From contig CP051229.1 of NCBI GenBank assembly GCA_017792365.1, forward strand, positions 2,604,001-2,668,000: a DNA stretch of 64,000 nucleotides, given 5' to 3'. Shown in pieces: positions 46,220-55,356 of the stretch. Positions within the stretch are counted from its first letter, which is position 1. Each line of letters begins with the position of its first letter. Source of the stretch: Hyphomonas sp. (GTDB lineage: Bacteria > Pseudomonadota > Alphaproteobacteria > Caulobacterales > Hyphomonadaceae). A program made the translations under genes and the position numbers. The notes beneath the pieces were generated by a model, which saw only the letters and a list, made by a program, of their open reading frames with translations, was not told the DNA's origin and did not search any database.

Positions 46220-46261
46220 CTGAACATTCCGGCACAAAGTGCTATATTGACGCTTACGTCA
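46220..46261 (+). promoter_or_regulatory. Putative P450 promoter with operator-like palindrome at the start point
   Basis: CTGAAC (46220-46225) and TATATT (46243-46248) are spaced by 17 nt. TGACG-CTTA-CGTCA (46248-46261), a perfect 5-bp inverted repeat with a 4-nt spacer, covers the expected transcription start. A repressor bound here would block initiation. Confidence 0.5.
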
Positions 46262-46291
46262 GTAGACGAACTCGACTTGTGGAGAAACATC

Positions 46292-47596
46292 ATGGCGGAC
46301 ACAGCGAGCCCGGCCCCAGCCCCCAGCGCAAGCAGCGGAGAAGCCTATCGCGAAGGCGGATACGCGCGCGACGCCGAAATTCCGCCAGCGTCCGAGATTG
46401 ATCTCGCAACCTTCGACATCACCGACCCGGAAATCTGGCGGCAGAACGCCTACTGGGACAAGTTCGAGCGGATGCGGAAGGAAGATCCGGTCCATTACTG
46501 CCCCGGCAGCCCGTTCGGCCCGTATTGGTCGATCACCCGCTTCGAAGACATCATGGCGGTCGACACAAATCACGAGGCGTTCTCGTCGGCCTCCGGCATC
46601 ACCATCGTCGATCAGGACGAGGAATTGCCGCTGCCGATGTTCATCGCGATGGACCCGCCAAAGCACGACGTGCAGCGCAAGACGGTGCAGCCGATCGTCG
46701 GCCCGGAGAATCTCAAGAGCTTCGAGGGGCTGATCCGCGAACGCACCAGCAATTTGATGGACACCTTGCCCAAGGGCGAAGCGTTCGACTGGGTCGATAC
46801 GGTGTCCGTCGAGCTCACCACGATGATGCTGGCGACCCTGTTCGACTTCCCGTTCGAGGAGCGCCGGCGGCTGACCCGCTGGTCGGACGTCGCAACCGGC
46901 AAGGCCAACCCGGAAATCTGCCCGGGCGGCGATGAACAATGGCGCCGCGAGCTGATGGAATGCGGCATGTATTTCACCCAGCTGTGGAACCAGCGCGTCA
47001 ACGCCGAGCCCACGGGCGACCTCATCTCCATGCTGGCCCATGGCGAACACACCCGGGAGATGTCGCCGCAGGAGTTCCTCGGGAACATCATCCTGCTGAT
47101 CGTCGGCGGCAACGACACCACCCGCAACACGATGACCGGCTCGGTCTACGCCATGAACCGCTGGCCGGAACAGTTCGCCAAGCTGAAAGCCGATCACGGG
47201 CTCATCCCGAACATGGTCTCCGAGGTCATCCGCTGGCAGACGCCGCTGGCCCATATGCGCCGCAACGCAACGCGCGATTTCGAGATCGGCGGCAAGACGA
47301 TCCGGGCCGGCGACAAGGTCGTGATGTGGTACGTCTCCGGAAACCGCGACGAGGACGTCTTCACGCGCGCCGACGAGGTCTGGATCGAGCGGCCCCAGGT
47401 GCGCCGCCACCTGTCGTTCGGCTTCGGGATTCACCGTTGCGTCGGCAACCGCCTCGCAGAACTGCAACTGCGCATCCTCTGGGAGGAAATCCTCAAGCGG
47501 TTCGACCGCATCGAGGTGCTGGAAGAGCCGGAGCGCGTGCCGTCATCGTTCGTGAAGGGCTATACGCGCATGCCCGTCATCATCCACCCGAAATAA
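46292..47596 (+). CDS. Cytochrome P450, CYP153-like (alkane/fatty acid hydroxylase type)
   Basis: A 434-residue soluble P450 with the I-helix GGNDTTRNTMTGSVYAMN, ExxR as EVIRWQTP and the haem loop FGFGIHRCVGNRLAEL. These motifs and EFLGNIILLIVGGNDTTR match the CYP153 group, which terminally hydroxylates alkanes and fatty acids using ferredoxin and ferredoxin reductase; these partners are not in the window. GGAGAAAC precedes the ATG at 46292. Followed by a clear terminator. Confidence 0.88.
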   Translation: MADTASPAPAPSASSGEAYREGGYARDAEIPPASEIDLATFDITDPEIWRQNAYWDKFERMRKEDPVHYCPGSPFGPYWSITRFEDIMAVDTNHEAFSSASGITIVDQDEELPLPMFIAMDPPKHDVQRKTVQPIVGPENLKSFEGLIRERTSNLMDTLPKGEAFDWVDTVSVELTTMMLATLFDFPFEERRRLTRWSDVATGKANPEICPGGDEQWRRELMECGMYFTQLWNQRVNAEPTGDLISMLAHGEHTREMSPQEFLGNIILLIVGGNDTTRNTMTGSVYAMNRWPEQFAKLKADHGLIPNMVSEVIRWQTPLAHMRRNATRDFEIGGKTIRAGDKVVMWYVSGNRDEDVFTRADEVWIERPQVRRHLSFGFGIHRCVGNRLAELQLRILWEEILKRFDRIEVLEEPERVPSSFVKGYTRMPVIIHPK

Positions 47597-47640
47597 CGCT
47601 GCCGCCGCAGCGATCGCTCGGCACCAGACAACACATGCAA

Positions 47641-47670
47641 AGGCCGGCTCCTGAACGAGCCGGCCTTTTT
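47641..47670 (+). terminator. Rho-independent terminator of the P450 gene
   Basis: AGGCCGGCTC and GAGCCGGCCT pair perfectly over 10 bp around a 6-nt loop, followed by TTTT. It lies 45 nt after the stop codon. Confidence 0.93.
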
Positions 47671-48263
47671 CGTTTTCGGGCGTCGCGGCAAACCGGGCTG
47701 AGGGGGCAGGGCGTGCAACGTGCGCCGCGCGACCCGTCTGCGCTTCACGTCGTCGGCGGCGCCTCGGCGCAATGGGCGACAAGGGGAGACATCGCCACGT
47801 CCGCACAAAGACAAAACCGGCGCGTCGCGAATCGGGTTTACGATGCGCGTTGCGATGCGCGTTGCGATGCGACTCGAAAATTGCGCGTTGTCATTTGCTT
47901 CACCAAAAAAATTTTCGCGGCGCGTTTCGCGATGCATGCGCGCGCGGCGCCAAAAACCCATCGAACGATTCACGACGCGCGAACTTCGCAACGCACGCGC
48001 AGAGTCAAAACACCCAACAAACACGAACGTTTTGTCATGCGTGGTGTATTTGCATCGTCCAGTTTTCTGTCCGATAAGCATCACAAGGTTCCGCGCAAGT
48101 GCAGTGTGCTGACGAGTGTGCGTGGAAACTTTGTCTTCAGTTCTTGAAAACGTTGTCTTCAGGAACGCCGTGCAAATTGACTGCATCGAGACACAAGATT
48201 CTCGGCGGCAAGGCGAACGATCAATTCCGATCCGCCACACAGACAAAACTACGGAGACTTATC
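47671..48263. promoter_or_regulatory. Long non-coding region before the H1-like gene, with repeats and GANTC sites
   Basis: About 590 bp with no credible gene. It holds 2.6 copies of the 12-bp unit CGATGCGCGTTG (47841-47871), many GCGC runs, an AAAAAAATTTT tract and five GANTC sequences (47829, 47871, 47967, 48002, 48197). In alphaproteobacteria GANTC is methylated by CcrM and often marks cell-cycle-controlled promoters. The gene's ribosome site is ACGGAGAC just before the ATG. Confidence 0.55.
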
Positions 48264-48898
48264 ATGGCTACCAAGACGAAGAAGAAACCCGCGGCGCGAA
48301 AACCAGCTGCGAAGAAAACCGCAACCCGCAAACCCGCGGCGCGCAAAACGGCTGCGGCGCGCAAGCCCGCCGCTCGCAAGACGGCTGCCAAGAAGCCGGC
48401 CGCCAAGAAGGCGCCGGCTCGCAAGGCTGCAGCCAAGAAGACGACCGTGAAGAAAACGACCGCGCGCAAGCCGGCCGTGAAGAAAGCCCGGCGAAGAAGC
48501 CTGCGGCCAAGAAGGCGCCTGCCAAGAAGGCCCCGGCGAAGAAAGCTCCGGCGCGCAAGCCCGCAGCGAAGAAAGCCCCGGCCAAGGCTGCGGCGAAGCG
48601 CACGAGCACCGCGCGCAAGCCGGCTGCGAAGAAGACCGCAGCCCGCAAGCCTGCGGCGCGCAAGGCTCCGGCCCGCAAGGCTCCGGCCCGCAAGTCGGCC
48701 GCCAGCCGTCGCACGTCGACCGCCCGCAAGGCGACGACTGCCCGCAAGCCCGCAGCCCGCAAGGCCCCGGCGCGCAAGACGGCCGCCAAGCGCGCCGCTG
48801 CGTCCAGCCGTCCGAAGGCGATCCGCGCTCCGGCCCGAAAAAAGGCCGTGCGGAAAGCCCCGGCCCGCAAGCCGGCGGCGCGCCGCACGAAGCGCTAG
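48264..48898 (+). CDS. Histone H1-like Lys/Ala/Pro-rich DNA-binding protein (apparent frameshift)
   Basis: A protein of about 211 residues built almost entirely of KKPAARKPAAKK-type repeats, like AlgP or histone H1 C-terminal tails. It starts MATKTKKKPAARKPAAKK. After the first 75 codons the reading frame shifts: adding one C to the CCC at 48486-48489 continues the same repeat (APAKKPAAKKAPAK) to the stop at 48898, ending ARKPAARRTKR. Such proteins bind and compact DNA without sequence specificity. The repeats make indels or sequencing errors likely. Unusually long upstream region. Confidence 0.85.
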
Positions 48899-48925
48899 AA
48901 ATCTGAGGCGAAAGCCCTGATTTTA

Positions 48926-48959
48926 TCGGCCGGCGTGATTGCCTGATCGCGCCGGCCGA
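48926..48959. terminator. Hairpin between the H1-like and amidase genes
   Basis: TCGGCCGGCG and CGCCGGCCGA form a perfect 10-bp stem with a 14-nt loop between convergent genes. U-tracts are weak (TTTTA upstream on the plus strand), so it is a likely but not classic terminator. Confidence 0.6.
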
Positions 48960-48982
48960 ATTGCGTCTGGATCACCGCGTCG

Positions 48983-50476
48983 TCAGCCGGCCCACACGGG
49001 CGGCCGCCGCTCGATCCAGGGCCGCGCCGCCTCGAGCTGGTAGGCCAGCTCCAGCAGCCGGCGCTCCTCGCCGCCGCCGGCGCAGAACTGCATGCCGATC
49101 GGCAGGCCGTCGGCGGACCAGGCGAGGGGAACGCTCATCGCCGGCGTACCGGCGACATTGTGGATCAGCGTGTAGGCGACTTCGGCGCGCAGGCGCTCGA
49201 TCAGCTCATCGAACGCGACATCGCCACGAAGATAGCCAAGCTCTGCGGGCGGCGAGGTGAACACGGGCGACAGCACGACATCGTAGCCCGCGATCCACTC
49301 ATTGTAGGCGGCCTCATCCGCCAGAAGCCGCGCCTGTATCTGTTCGATATCCGACGGCGACAGGGCTGCAGCGTTCTCCGCCATGCGCAGGCTGAACGGC
49401 TCGAACATGGTTTCGTCCGGCGCGCGGCCGAGGTGCTTTGCGCCTTCAGCGACATCGTAAGCGGCGCCCAGCGACCAGAAGGCGAGGAAGTCGTCGGAGA
49501 AGGTCGCCGACGTCGGCCATGCAGTCTCCTCAAGCGAGTGCCCGAGCGATTCAAGCAGCGCGACCGTGTCGTTCACCGCGCGCATCACTTCCGGACTTGC
49601 CGGATTGCCGATGAAGCCGGTCGTGACCAGACCGATCCGCAGCGGCCGGTTCGTTGGCGTGCTGACCATGCCGACCGGCGGGAAGACGGCTGCGCCGCCC
49701 GTCGCCTCCGTGACGGCAAGCAGGCCCGCCGTGTCGCGCACCGTCCGCGAGACGCACCCCTGCACGGCGATGTCGAGAGGACGCGCGCCGGGATTGTCGT
49801 CGATCAGCCGGCCGCGCGATGGCTTCAGTCCGAACAGGCCGCAATTTGCCGCCGGGAAGCGGATGGATCCGCCGCCATCGTTTGCGTGCGCCATCGGAAC
49901 GACCCCCGCCGCCACCGCCGCAGCGGCGCCGCCCGACGAGCCGCCGGAAGAACGCGTCGTGTCCCACGGATTACGGGTCGGCCCGAACGCCAGCGGCTCC
50001 GTCGTCGGCAGGTAGCCCTTCTCGGGCGTGGCCGACTTGCCGATGCAGATCAGGCCGCTGCCGAGCGAGGCGCGCACATACGCCATCTCCTCGGTCGCGG
50101 GCGGCAGGCCCTCCGTCCACCTGGCGCCATGGCGGGTATGCGCGCCGACAACGTCGTTGAGGTCCTTGATGAGATAAGGCACGCTGGCGAACGGGCCGGT
50201 GACCGATCCTGCCGCGCGTGCGCGCGCGAGGTCGTACGTATCCTCGACCATGAAGTTGATCTGCGGCTGCACCTTTTGCGCGCGCGCGATCGCCGCCTCC
50301 ACGGCTTCGAGCGCGGTCATCTCTCCACTGCGGATCATGGCGGCGGTCGCGGTCGCATCGGGCAGGGCGCCTGTGCCTGCGGATGGAGCTGCAGCTGTGC
50401 CCGTTGCGCGACTGGCGCAGCCCGCAAGCGCAGCAGCGCTGGTCCCGAGCAGCATCTGGCGTCTGGATAATGTCAT
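48983..50476 (-). CDS. Exported amidase-signature enzyme
   Basis: A 497-residue amidase. It begins with a twin-arginine-like lipoprotein signal ([20 protein letters not shown]). The catalytic Ser-cisSer-Lys triad is visible: K in [10 protein letters not shown], the [16 protein letters not shown] glycine-rich core and the nucleophile Ser in [15 protein letters not shown]. It would hydrolyse an amide in the periplasm; substrate unknown. 80 nt downstream of a VOC gene on the same strand. Confidence 0.88.
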   Translation of the reverse strand: MTLSRRQMLLGTSAAALAGCASRATGTAAAPSAGTGALPDATATAAMIRSGEMTALEAVEAAIARAQKVQPQINFMVEDTYDLARARAAGSVTGPFASVPYLIKDLNDVVGAHTRHGARWTEGLPPATEEMAYVRASLGSGLICIGKSATPEKGYLPTTEPLAFGPTRNPWDTTRSSGGSSGGAAAAVAAGVVPMAHANDGGGSIRFPAANCGLFGLKPSRGRLIDDNPGARPLDIAVQGCVSRTVRDTAGLLAVTEATGGAAVFPPVGMVSTPTNRPLRIGLVTTGFIGNPASPEVMRAVNDTVALLESLGHSLEETAWPTSATFSDDFLAFWSLGAAYDVAEGAKHLGRAPDETMFEPFSLRMAENAAALSPSDIEQIQARLLADEAAYNEWIAGYDVVLSPVFTSPPAELGYLRGDVAFDELIERLRAEVAYTLIHNVAGTPAMSVPLAWSADGLPIGMQFCAGGGEERRLLELAYQLEAARPWIERRPPVWAG

Positions 50477-50556
50477 GGCCGCCTCTCCCTTTGTTGTCCC
50501 TGCGCGCAGTTGAGCGCATCACGCGGGGGCAAGGCAAGCAGGGAAGACGAGGTCGG

Positions 50557-50949
50557 CTAATTGGTTGCGGGCTGTAGCAGGTCCCAGCGGTTGCCGTAGA
50601 GGTCGCGGAACACGGCGACCAGCCCGTAGGGTTCGTCACGCGTCGCTTCCTCGAACGCAACGCCGTTCGCCTCCATGCGCAAACGCAGTGCGACAAGATC
50701 ATCGGTCTCGAGGAAGAGAAAGACACGGCCGCCCGTCTGGTCGCCGATCCGGCTTTCCTGTGCCGGCGTCGTCGCCCTGGCGAGGAGCAGGCGAACACCG
50801 CCGCCGCTGGGACGCATCACGACCCAGCGCTTGCCGCCGCCGCGATCCTCATCGGCTTCAAGCAGAAACCCCAGCCGGTCGCGGTACCAGTCGATCGCTT
50901 CATCGTAGTCGCGAACAACGAGGGCGAGGGTGGCGATGCGTTCGGCCAT
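50557..50949 (-). CDS. VOC family protein
   Basis: A 130-residue VOC domain with ALVVRDYDEAIDWYRDRLGF at the start and VAVFRDLYGNRWDLLQPA at the end. Likely glyoxalase-type fold; reaction unknown. Lies 13 nt after the acyl-CoA dehydrogenase stop on the same strand, so probably in the same transcript. Confidence 0.85.
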   Translation of the reverse strand: MAERIATLALVVRDYDEAIDWYRDRLGFLLEADEDRGGGKRWVVMRPSGGGVRLLLARATTPAQESRIGDQTGGRVFLFLETDDLVALRLRMEANGVAFEEATRDEPYGLVAVFRDLYGNRWDLLQPATN

Positions 50950-50961
50950 CTTGAAATGACC

Positions 50962-52125
50962 CTAGACCGGTTCGCCGGCCTTCGCCTTGCGGTGCAGTTC
51001 GCGGCCCACGATCATCTGCTGGATCTGCGTCGTGCCTTCATAGAGGCGCAGGATGCGCACATCCCGGTAGAAGCGCTCGACGGCGCAATCCGCGATGTAA
51101 CCCGCCCCGCCATGGACCTGCACGGCGCGGTCGGCGACGCGGCCAACCATTTCGGTGCAGAACATCTTGGTGGCGGCGGCCAGAAGCGTCACGCCCTCGT
51201 GGCGATCGAACCGCTGTGCGCCGTCCATCACCATCGCCCGCCCGGCATGGGCCTCGGCATAGCTGTCGGCGATCAGCGCGGTGACCAGCTGGTGCTCGAT
51301 GATCGGCTTGCCGAACTGCTTGCGCTCGGAGGCGTAGGAAACCATTTCCTCGATCAGGCGCTGGGCGATGCCGCAGGAGAGGGCGGAGATGTGAAACCGT
51401 CCGCGATCCAGCACCGACATCGCAACCTTGAAGCCTTCGCCTTCTTCCCCGATGCGGTTGGTGATCGGCACGCGCACACCGTCGAAATTGACGTCGCAGA
51501 CATTCGCGCCCTGTTGGCCCATCTTTTTCTCGGGCTTGCCGACCGACAGGCCTTCGGAATTACGCTCGACGATGAACGCCGAAAGGCCCTTCGGCCCGGG
51601 CGTGTCGGGATCGGTCCGCGCCATCACCGTGAAGAGGTCGGCCTTGTCGGCATTGGTGATGTAGCGCTTGGCGCCGGTCAGGACGTAATGGTTTCCATCG
51701 CGCACCGCCTTGGTGCGAACGGAGCCCGCGTCGGACCCGGCTTCCGGCTCCGTCAGCGCGAAAGATGTGACGACCTCGCCGGTCGCGATCTTCGGCAGCC
51801 ACTCCGTCTTCTGGTCTTCATTGCCGAACATCACCAGCGCCTGGCTGCCGATGCCGACATTGGTGCCGAACGTGGAGCGGAAGGCGGGGGAGGTGCGTCC
51901 CAGCTCGAACACCACCAGCGCCTCTTCCTCCATCGTCAGGCCAAGGCCGCCATAGTCCTCGCTGATGGAGATGCCGAACAGGCCCAGCTCCTTCATCTGG
52001 GCGACGACATCGTCCGGCATGGAATTGGTCTGCGAGACCGTTTCCTCCAGCGGGATGCAGACGTCTTCCACAAAGCGGCGCACCGTGTCGATCAGCTGCG
52101 CGCGGGTGTCGAGATCGAGGGCCAT
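50962..52125 (-). CDS. Acyl-CoA dehydrogenase
   Basis: A 387-residue flavoenzyme with the FAD/substrate signatures FALTEPEAGSDAGSVRTKA and QVHGGAGYIADCAVERFYRDVR, the latter carrying the usual C-terminal acyl-CoA binding. It oxidises an acyl-CoA to the trans-2-enoyl form, passing electrons to ETF. The catalytic Glu region RILRLYEGTTQIQQMI is intact. A strong hairpin overlaps its ribosome site (next entry). Confidence 0.94.
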   Translation of the reverse strand: MALDLDTRAQLIDTVRRFVEDVCIPLEETVSQTNSMPDDVVAQMKELGLFGISISEDYGGLGLTMEEEALVVFELGRTSPAFRSTFGTNVGIGSQALVMFGNEDQKTEWLPKIATGEVVTSFALTEPEAGSDAGSVRTKAVRDGNHYVLTGAKRYITNADKADLFTVMARTDPDTPGPKGLSAFIVERNSEGLSVGKPEKKMGQQGANVCDVNFDGVRVPITNRIGEEGEGFKVAMSVLDRGRFHISALSCGIAQRLIEEMVSYASERKQFGKPIIEHQLVTALIADSYAEAHAGRAMVMDGAQRFDRHEGVTLLAAATKMFCTEMVGRVADRAVQVHGGAGYIADCAVERFYRDVRILRLYEGTTQIQQMIVGRELHRKAKAGEPV

Positions 52126-52132
52126 AACGAAA

Positions 52133-52163
52133 CAGTCTCCGGAAGCGGGGCTCCCGGAGACTG
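52133..52163 (-). promoter_or_regulatory. Perfect hairpin that buries the acyl-CoA dehydrogenase ribosome site
   Basis: CAGTCTCCGG and CCGGAGACTG pair perfectly over 10 bp with an 11-nt loop. On the minus strand the 3' arm contains GGAGAC, the only Shine-Dalgarno-like run before the ATG at 52125, and TTTCGTT follows. It may terminate the upstream gene and also sequester the ribosome site. Confidence 0.55.
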
Positions 52164-52211
52164 CTAATTCAGACCGTCAGCGCGTCAAGCCGCGCCAATG
52201 GAGCAGAAGAT

Positions 52212-52544
52212 CTACTCGTTGATCTTGATGGTCACTTCGCCCTGGTCGCCAGAGATCGTGAACTCATCGCCCGGGCCTTTGCCTTCCGGGTATTCCGTGC
52301 AGGTCTCTTCAGGCTGCATGTCGTTCGACGAGCACAGGCTGGCGCCTTCGATGCGCCACTTGCCGTTGATCGTCTGGCCCATGGCGTCGGCCGTGTAGGT
52401 GCCGTCCGCATTGTAGGTGACCGGGATTTCCATGCCCATCATCGACAGGACCACGCCCTTGGACGTGACGGCTTCCAGCGTGTCGGCCATCGCCGGCGCC
52501 GCCAGACCAGCGGCGAGCGCCGCAGAGATAAGAAGTTTGCGCAT
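52212..52544 (-). CDS. Small exported protein, unknown
   Basis: A 110-residue protein with a clean signal peptide (LAAGLAAPAMA) and a small globular body with two cysteines (SLCSSND and ETCTEYPE). The length and repeats of YTADAMGQTINGKW type suggest a beta-rich fold. ATG at 52544 is the natural start. No family recognised. Upstream of the acyl-CoA dehydrogenase on the same strand. Confidence 0.65.
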   Translation of the reverse strand: MRKLLISAALAAGLAAPAMADTLEAVTSKGVVLSMMGMEIPVTYNADGTYTADAMGQTINGKWRIEGASLCSSNDMQPEETCTEYPEGKGPGDEFTISGDQGEVTIKINE

Positions 52545-52812
52545 TTGGGGAGTCTCCTCAGACCTGTTGAATTCCGGCCCGGACATTACCAGCACGGATT
52601 TCAGCGACAAGCGCCCATGGCACAGGAATCTGCAGCCGCATCAATAACATGACCGACATGTAATGCGCAGCTGCGGGCGCGCGTCGCCCGCGCTCGTCGG
52701 GAAGAGGGCGGCGAGATCGCCAGCGATTGCCCACAATCGCCCATGGGCAGACTCTGGTTGAGTTGCCCGGCGCTTGCGACTAGCGTCCGCCGCGATCCAT
52801 GGAGACTTCGGG

Positions 52813-54001
52813 ATGTCAGGTAGTTACCGCCTCTTCGGTGCGGAATCGTCGGCCTATTCAACCAAGATGCGCGCCTTCATGCGCTATAAGGGGGTCGACT
52901 TCGACTGGGTGCCGCGCACGGCGGACAGCGAGCAGGAGCTGCGCAAGGTCTCGCGGTTCTCCACGCTGCCCGTCCTCGTCACCGCCAGCGGCTTCGCCGT
53001 TCACGACACGACGCCGATGATCGAGGCGCTGGAGGCCGACAAGCCCGAACCAAGCGCGCTGCCGGATGATCCTGCACTCGCCTTCCTCGCCAACGTGCTC
53101 GAGGAATACGCCGACACCTGGCTGGCCAAGGCCGCCTTCCAGTTCCGCTGGACGCGCAAGAAGGACCAGAAGGAAGCCGCCAAGCGCGCGATCAGCGAAT
53201 ACTATGGCGACAGCGAGCCGGATGACCGAAAGGCGATGGAGGCCGCCGCCATCGAGCGGATGACGGAGCAGCTGCCGTCTGTCGGCCTCGAAGGCGATCT
53301 CGGGCCCGCCATCGAAAAGTCATTCAAGAAGTTCGTGAAGCTGCTGAACGAGCATCTGCGCCGCCACCTCTTCATCTTCGGCGGACGCCCGTCGATCGCC
53401 GACTTCGCCATCGGCGGCCAGTTGATCCAGATGCTGCGCGATCCCACGGCGGCCAAGATCATCGAGAAGGACGGCGAATTCGTCACGAAGTGGTGCGAGT
53501 TTCTGGGCGACGCAAAGCCTGGCGGGCCGTTTGAATCGCTCGAGGACCTGCAGGAAACCCTGATCCCGATCTTCAAGAACGATCTTTCGCGCTACTTCCT
53601 GCCATGGGCGGCGGAGAACCTCGAAAGCGCCGGCCGGCCACGAGACCTTCGAGGTCACGCTCGGCAAGGACAAGTTCACGCTGCGCCCGCTGCGCTCGGC
53701 GTCGCGTTCCTTCCGCGAACTGCGCAAGCGCTTCGTCAAGGCGCAGGAGATCGAGACGCTGAAGGCCTTCACCGACGCCGGCGGGGCGACAGAGTATCTC
53801 CAGCGCCCGGCCTCGATCCGCCAGCGCGACAACGATGATGCAGACGGCGAGGGCGAAGACGAGGGCGGCGGTCGTCGCCGCCGCCGCCGCCGTCGCGGAC
53901 GCAATCGCTCATCGGAAGCCGATGCAGGTAAGAAAGAGACCGCCGCGGAAGGCGACGACAGCGATTCAGGGGACAATGATACGGGAGCCGACGACGATTA
54001 G
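52813..54001 (+). CDS. Glutathione S-transferase with basic/acidic tail (apparent frameshift)
   Basis: A GST: thioredoxin-like N-terminal domain (YRLFGAESSAYSTKMRAFMR, FSTLPVLVTASGFAVHDTTP) and helical C-terminal domain (FIFGGRPSIADFAIGGQLIQ). In frame to about residue 275 (PWAAENLESA), then a shift near 53630-53640. The downstream frame continues HETFEVTLGKDKFTLRPLRS and ends with an Arg-rich stretch (RRRRRRRRGRNR) and an acidic tail (DSDSGDNDTGADDD) at 53999-54001. Total about 395 residues. The tail is unusual for a GST and could bind RNA or another partner. Confidence 0.78.
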
Positions 54002-54031
54002 ACCCCCGCCTCGTCCGGACTGTCCGCCGCA

Positions 54032-54649
54032 ATGATCCAGCAACTTCTCAGCGCCCACGTGACGCTCGCGCTGCTCGCGGCGAACATCCTCATCTCGATC
54101 GCAGCCTTCAACGATCCAAGGCTGCTGGAACGCGCGCTGTTCCATATCGGGGCCATGCGCCGGCGCGGCGAGTGGTACCGCATGATCTCGTCCGGCTTCA
54201 TCCACGGCGGGCCCGGCCACCTCTTCATGAACATGATTACGCTGTTCTTCTTCGGCCCGGCGCTGGAGAACGGCCTCGGCTCGACCAACTTCGCGATGAT
54301 CTATTTCCTGTCGCTGCTGGCGGGATCGGCATGGGCGCTGATGGAGAATTATCGCGACCTCAACTACCGCGCGCTCGGCGCGTCCGGGGCGATCTCCGGC
54401 GTGACGGTCGCGTTCGCCATGTTCGCGCCGTTCGCATTGCTGTTCGTGTTCTTCATCCCGATGCCCGCCATCGTGTTCGCGGTCGTCTATATCGTCTTCT
54501 CCGCCTACGCCTCCGGCAGCGGGCGCCAGGACGGCATCGGACACGGCGCACACCTCGGCGGCGCGCTGATGGGGGTGGTGCTGGTCTGCATCTTCTGGCC
54601 GCAGGCCATTCGCGACATGTTCGACCAGGTCACCGGATTCCTTCCCTGA
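54032..54649 (+). CDS. Rhomboid family intramembrane serine protease
   Basis: A 205-residue, six-span rhomboid. It shows the loop-1/TM2 motif HGGPGHLFMNM, the catalytic Ser in LGASGAISG, and the catalytic His in HGAHLGGALMG. It cleaves transmembrane helices in the inner membrane. Substrate unknown. Confidence 0.92.
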   Translation: MIQQLLSAHVTLALLAANILISIAAFNDPRLLERALFHIGAMRRRGEWYRMISSGFIHGGPGHLFMNMITLFFFGPALENGLGSTNFAMIYFLSLLAGSAWALMENYRDLNYRALGASGAISGVTVAFAMFAPFALLFVFFIPMPAIVFAVVYIVFSAYASGSGRQDGIGHGAHLGGALMGVVLVCIFWPQAIRDMFDQVTGFLP

Positions 54650-54669
54650 GCCTCGCCCGGATGTGCTGA

Positions 54670-54730
54670 CGGCGCGACCCCGGGAGGGAGGCCGCGCCGC
54701 CAGTCTTTCAGCCCGGGGCAAAACGGGCTG
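54670..54730. terminator. Hairpins in the convergent gap between rhomboid and hsp20 genes
   Basis: GGCGCG/CGCGCC (about 54672-54700) and AGCCCG/CGGGCT (54711-54730) are stable stems, but neither has a clear U-tract. They probably contribute to termination from both sides. Confidence 0.4.
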
Positions 54731-54741
54731 TCGGGAAGTTG

Positions 54742-55233
54742 CTAGGCTGCAGAAACCGGCTTGGCCGATTTCGCCTTGCCGCCCTCAATCACCTTGGTCG
54801 AAGGCCGCTGGTCGCCGATCGCCACTTTCCGTGGCTTCATCGCTTCGGGCAGCTCGCGTTTCAGATCGATCCGCAGCATCCCGTTGGTCAGGTCGGCGCC
54901 GGTGACGACGACATGATCGGCAAGCTGGAAGCGGCGAATGAAGCCGCGTTCGGCAATCCCACGATGCACGAACTTGCGGGTTTCATCGCTCTGCGTTTTC
55001 TTGCCGACGACGATCAGCTGGCCTTCATTGACCTCGATATCGAGGTCCTCACGCGCGAACCCGGCCACCGCCAGTTCGATCGCATAGACATCGTCATCCT
55101 CGACGGACTGTTCGATGTTGTAGGGCGGATAGCCCTGCGCGCCGTCGAGGCGCGCTGCGGTGTCGATCAGGCTGGCCATGCGGTCAAATCCCACGACGGT
55201 TCGGTAGAGAGGCGAAAAATCAAAAGAGCTCAT
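54742..55233 (-). CDS. Small heat-shock protein, Hsp20 family
   Basis: A 163-residue alpha-crystallin-domain protein with PPYNIEQSVEDDDVYAIELA, GFAREDLDIEVNEGQLIVVG and the dimerisation loop YVHRGIAERGFIRRFQL-like run (FVHRGIAERGFIRRFQ). It holds unfolding proteins in a foldable state. Regulation is visible: a sigma-32-type promoter and a ROSE-like RNA thermometer lie in the 117-nt leader. Confidence 0.92.
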   Translation of the reverse strand: MSSFDFSPLYRTVVGFDRMASLIDTAARLDGAQGYPPYNIEQSVEDDDVYAIELAVAGFAREDLDIEVNEGQLIVVGKKTQSDETRKFVHRGIAERGFIRRFQLADHVVVTGADLTNGMLRIDLKRELPEAMKPRKVAIGDQRPSTKVIEGGKAKSAKPVSAA

Positions 55234-55238
55234 GTTCA

Positions 55239-55279
55239 CTGTCCTCATTCAAAGCAACAGAACGGCCGGCAAAGGCCGT
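55239..55279 (-). promoter_or_regulatory. ROSE-like RNA thermometer in the hsp20 leader
   Basis: The last hairpin before the start (55239-55260; CTGT...ACAG ends) places TTGCT opposite AGGA, the ribosome site, with the G opposite G that is the hallmark of ROSE elements. A second hairpin, ACGGCC/GGCCGT (55262-55279), lies just upstream. ROSE elements melt at heat-shock temperature and free the ribosome site of small heat-shock genes in alphaproteobacteria. Confidence 0.7.
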
Positions 55280-55356
55280 CTTGGTTCGGTTTTCCAGGAG
55301 CGCGACTTGTGTCCACACCCCTTTGTCGAGGCCCGGTGACCGGCGCCTCAGACAAG

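Noticed and set aside
47560-48246. A 228-codon minus-strand frame upstream of the H1-like gene
   Set aside because: Arg-rich, no domain, runs through the P450 terminator and the GANTC cluster, and has no ribosome site.
48264-48898. Programmed ribosomal frameshift in the H1-like gene
   Set aside because: No slippery heptamer or stimulatory stem is evident, and similar one-base losses in C/G runs occur in unrelated genes nearby, so error is simpler.
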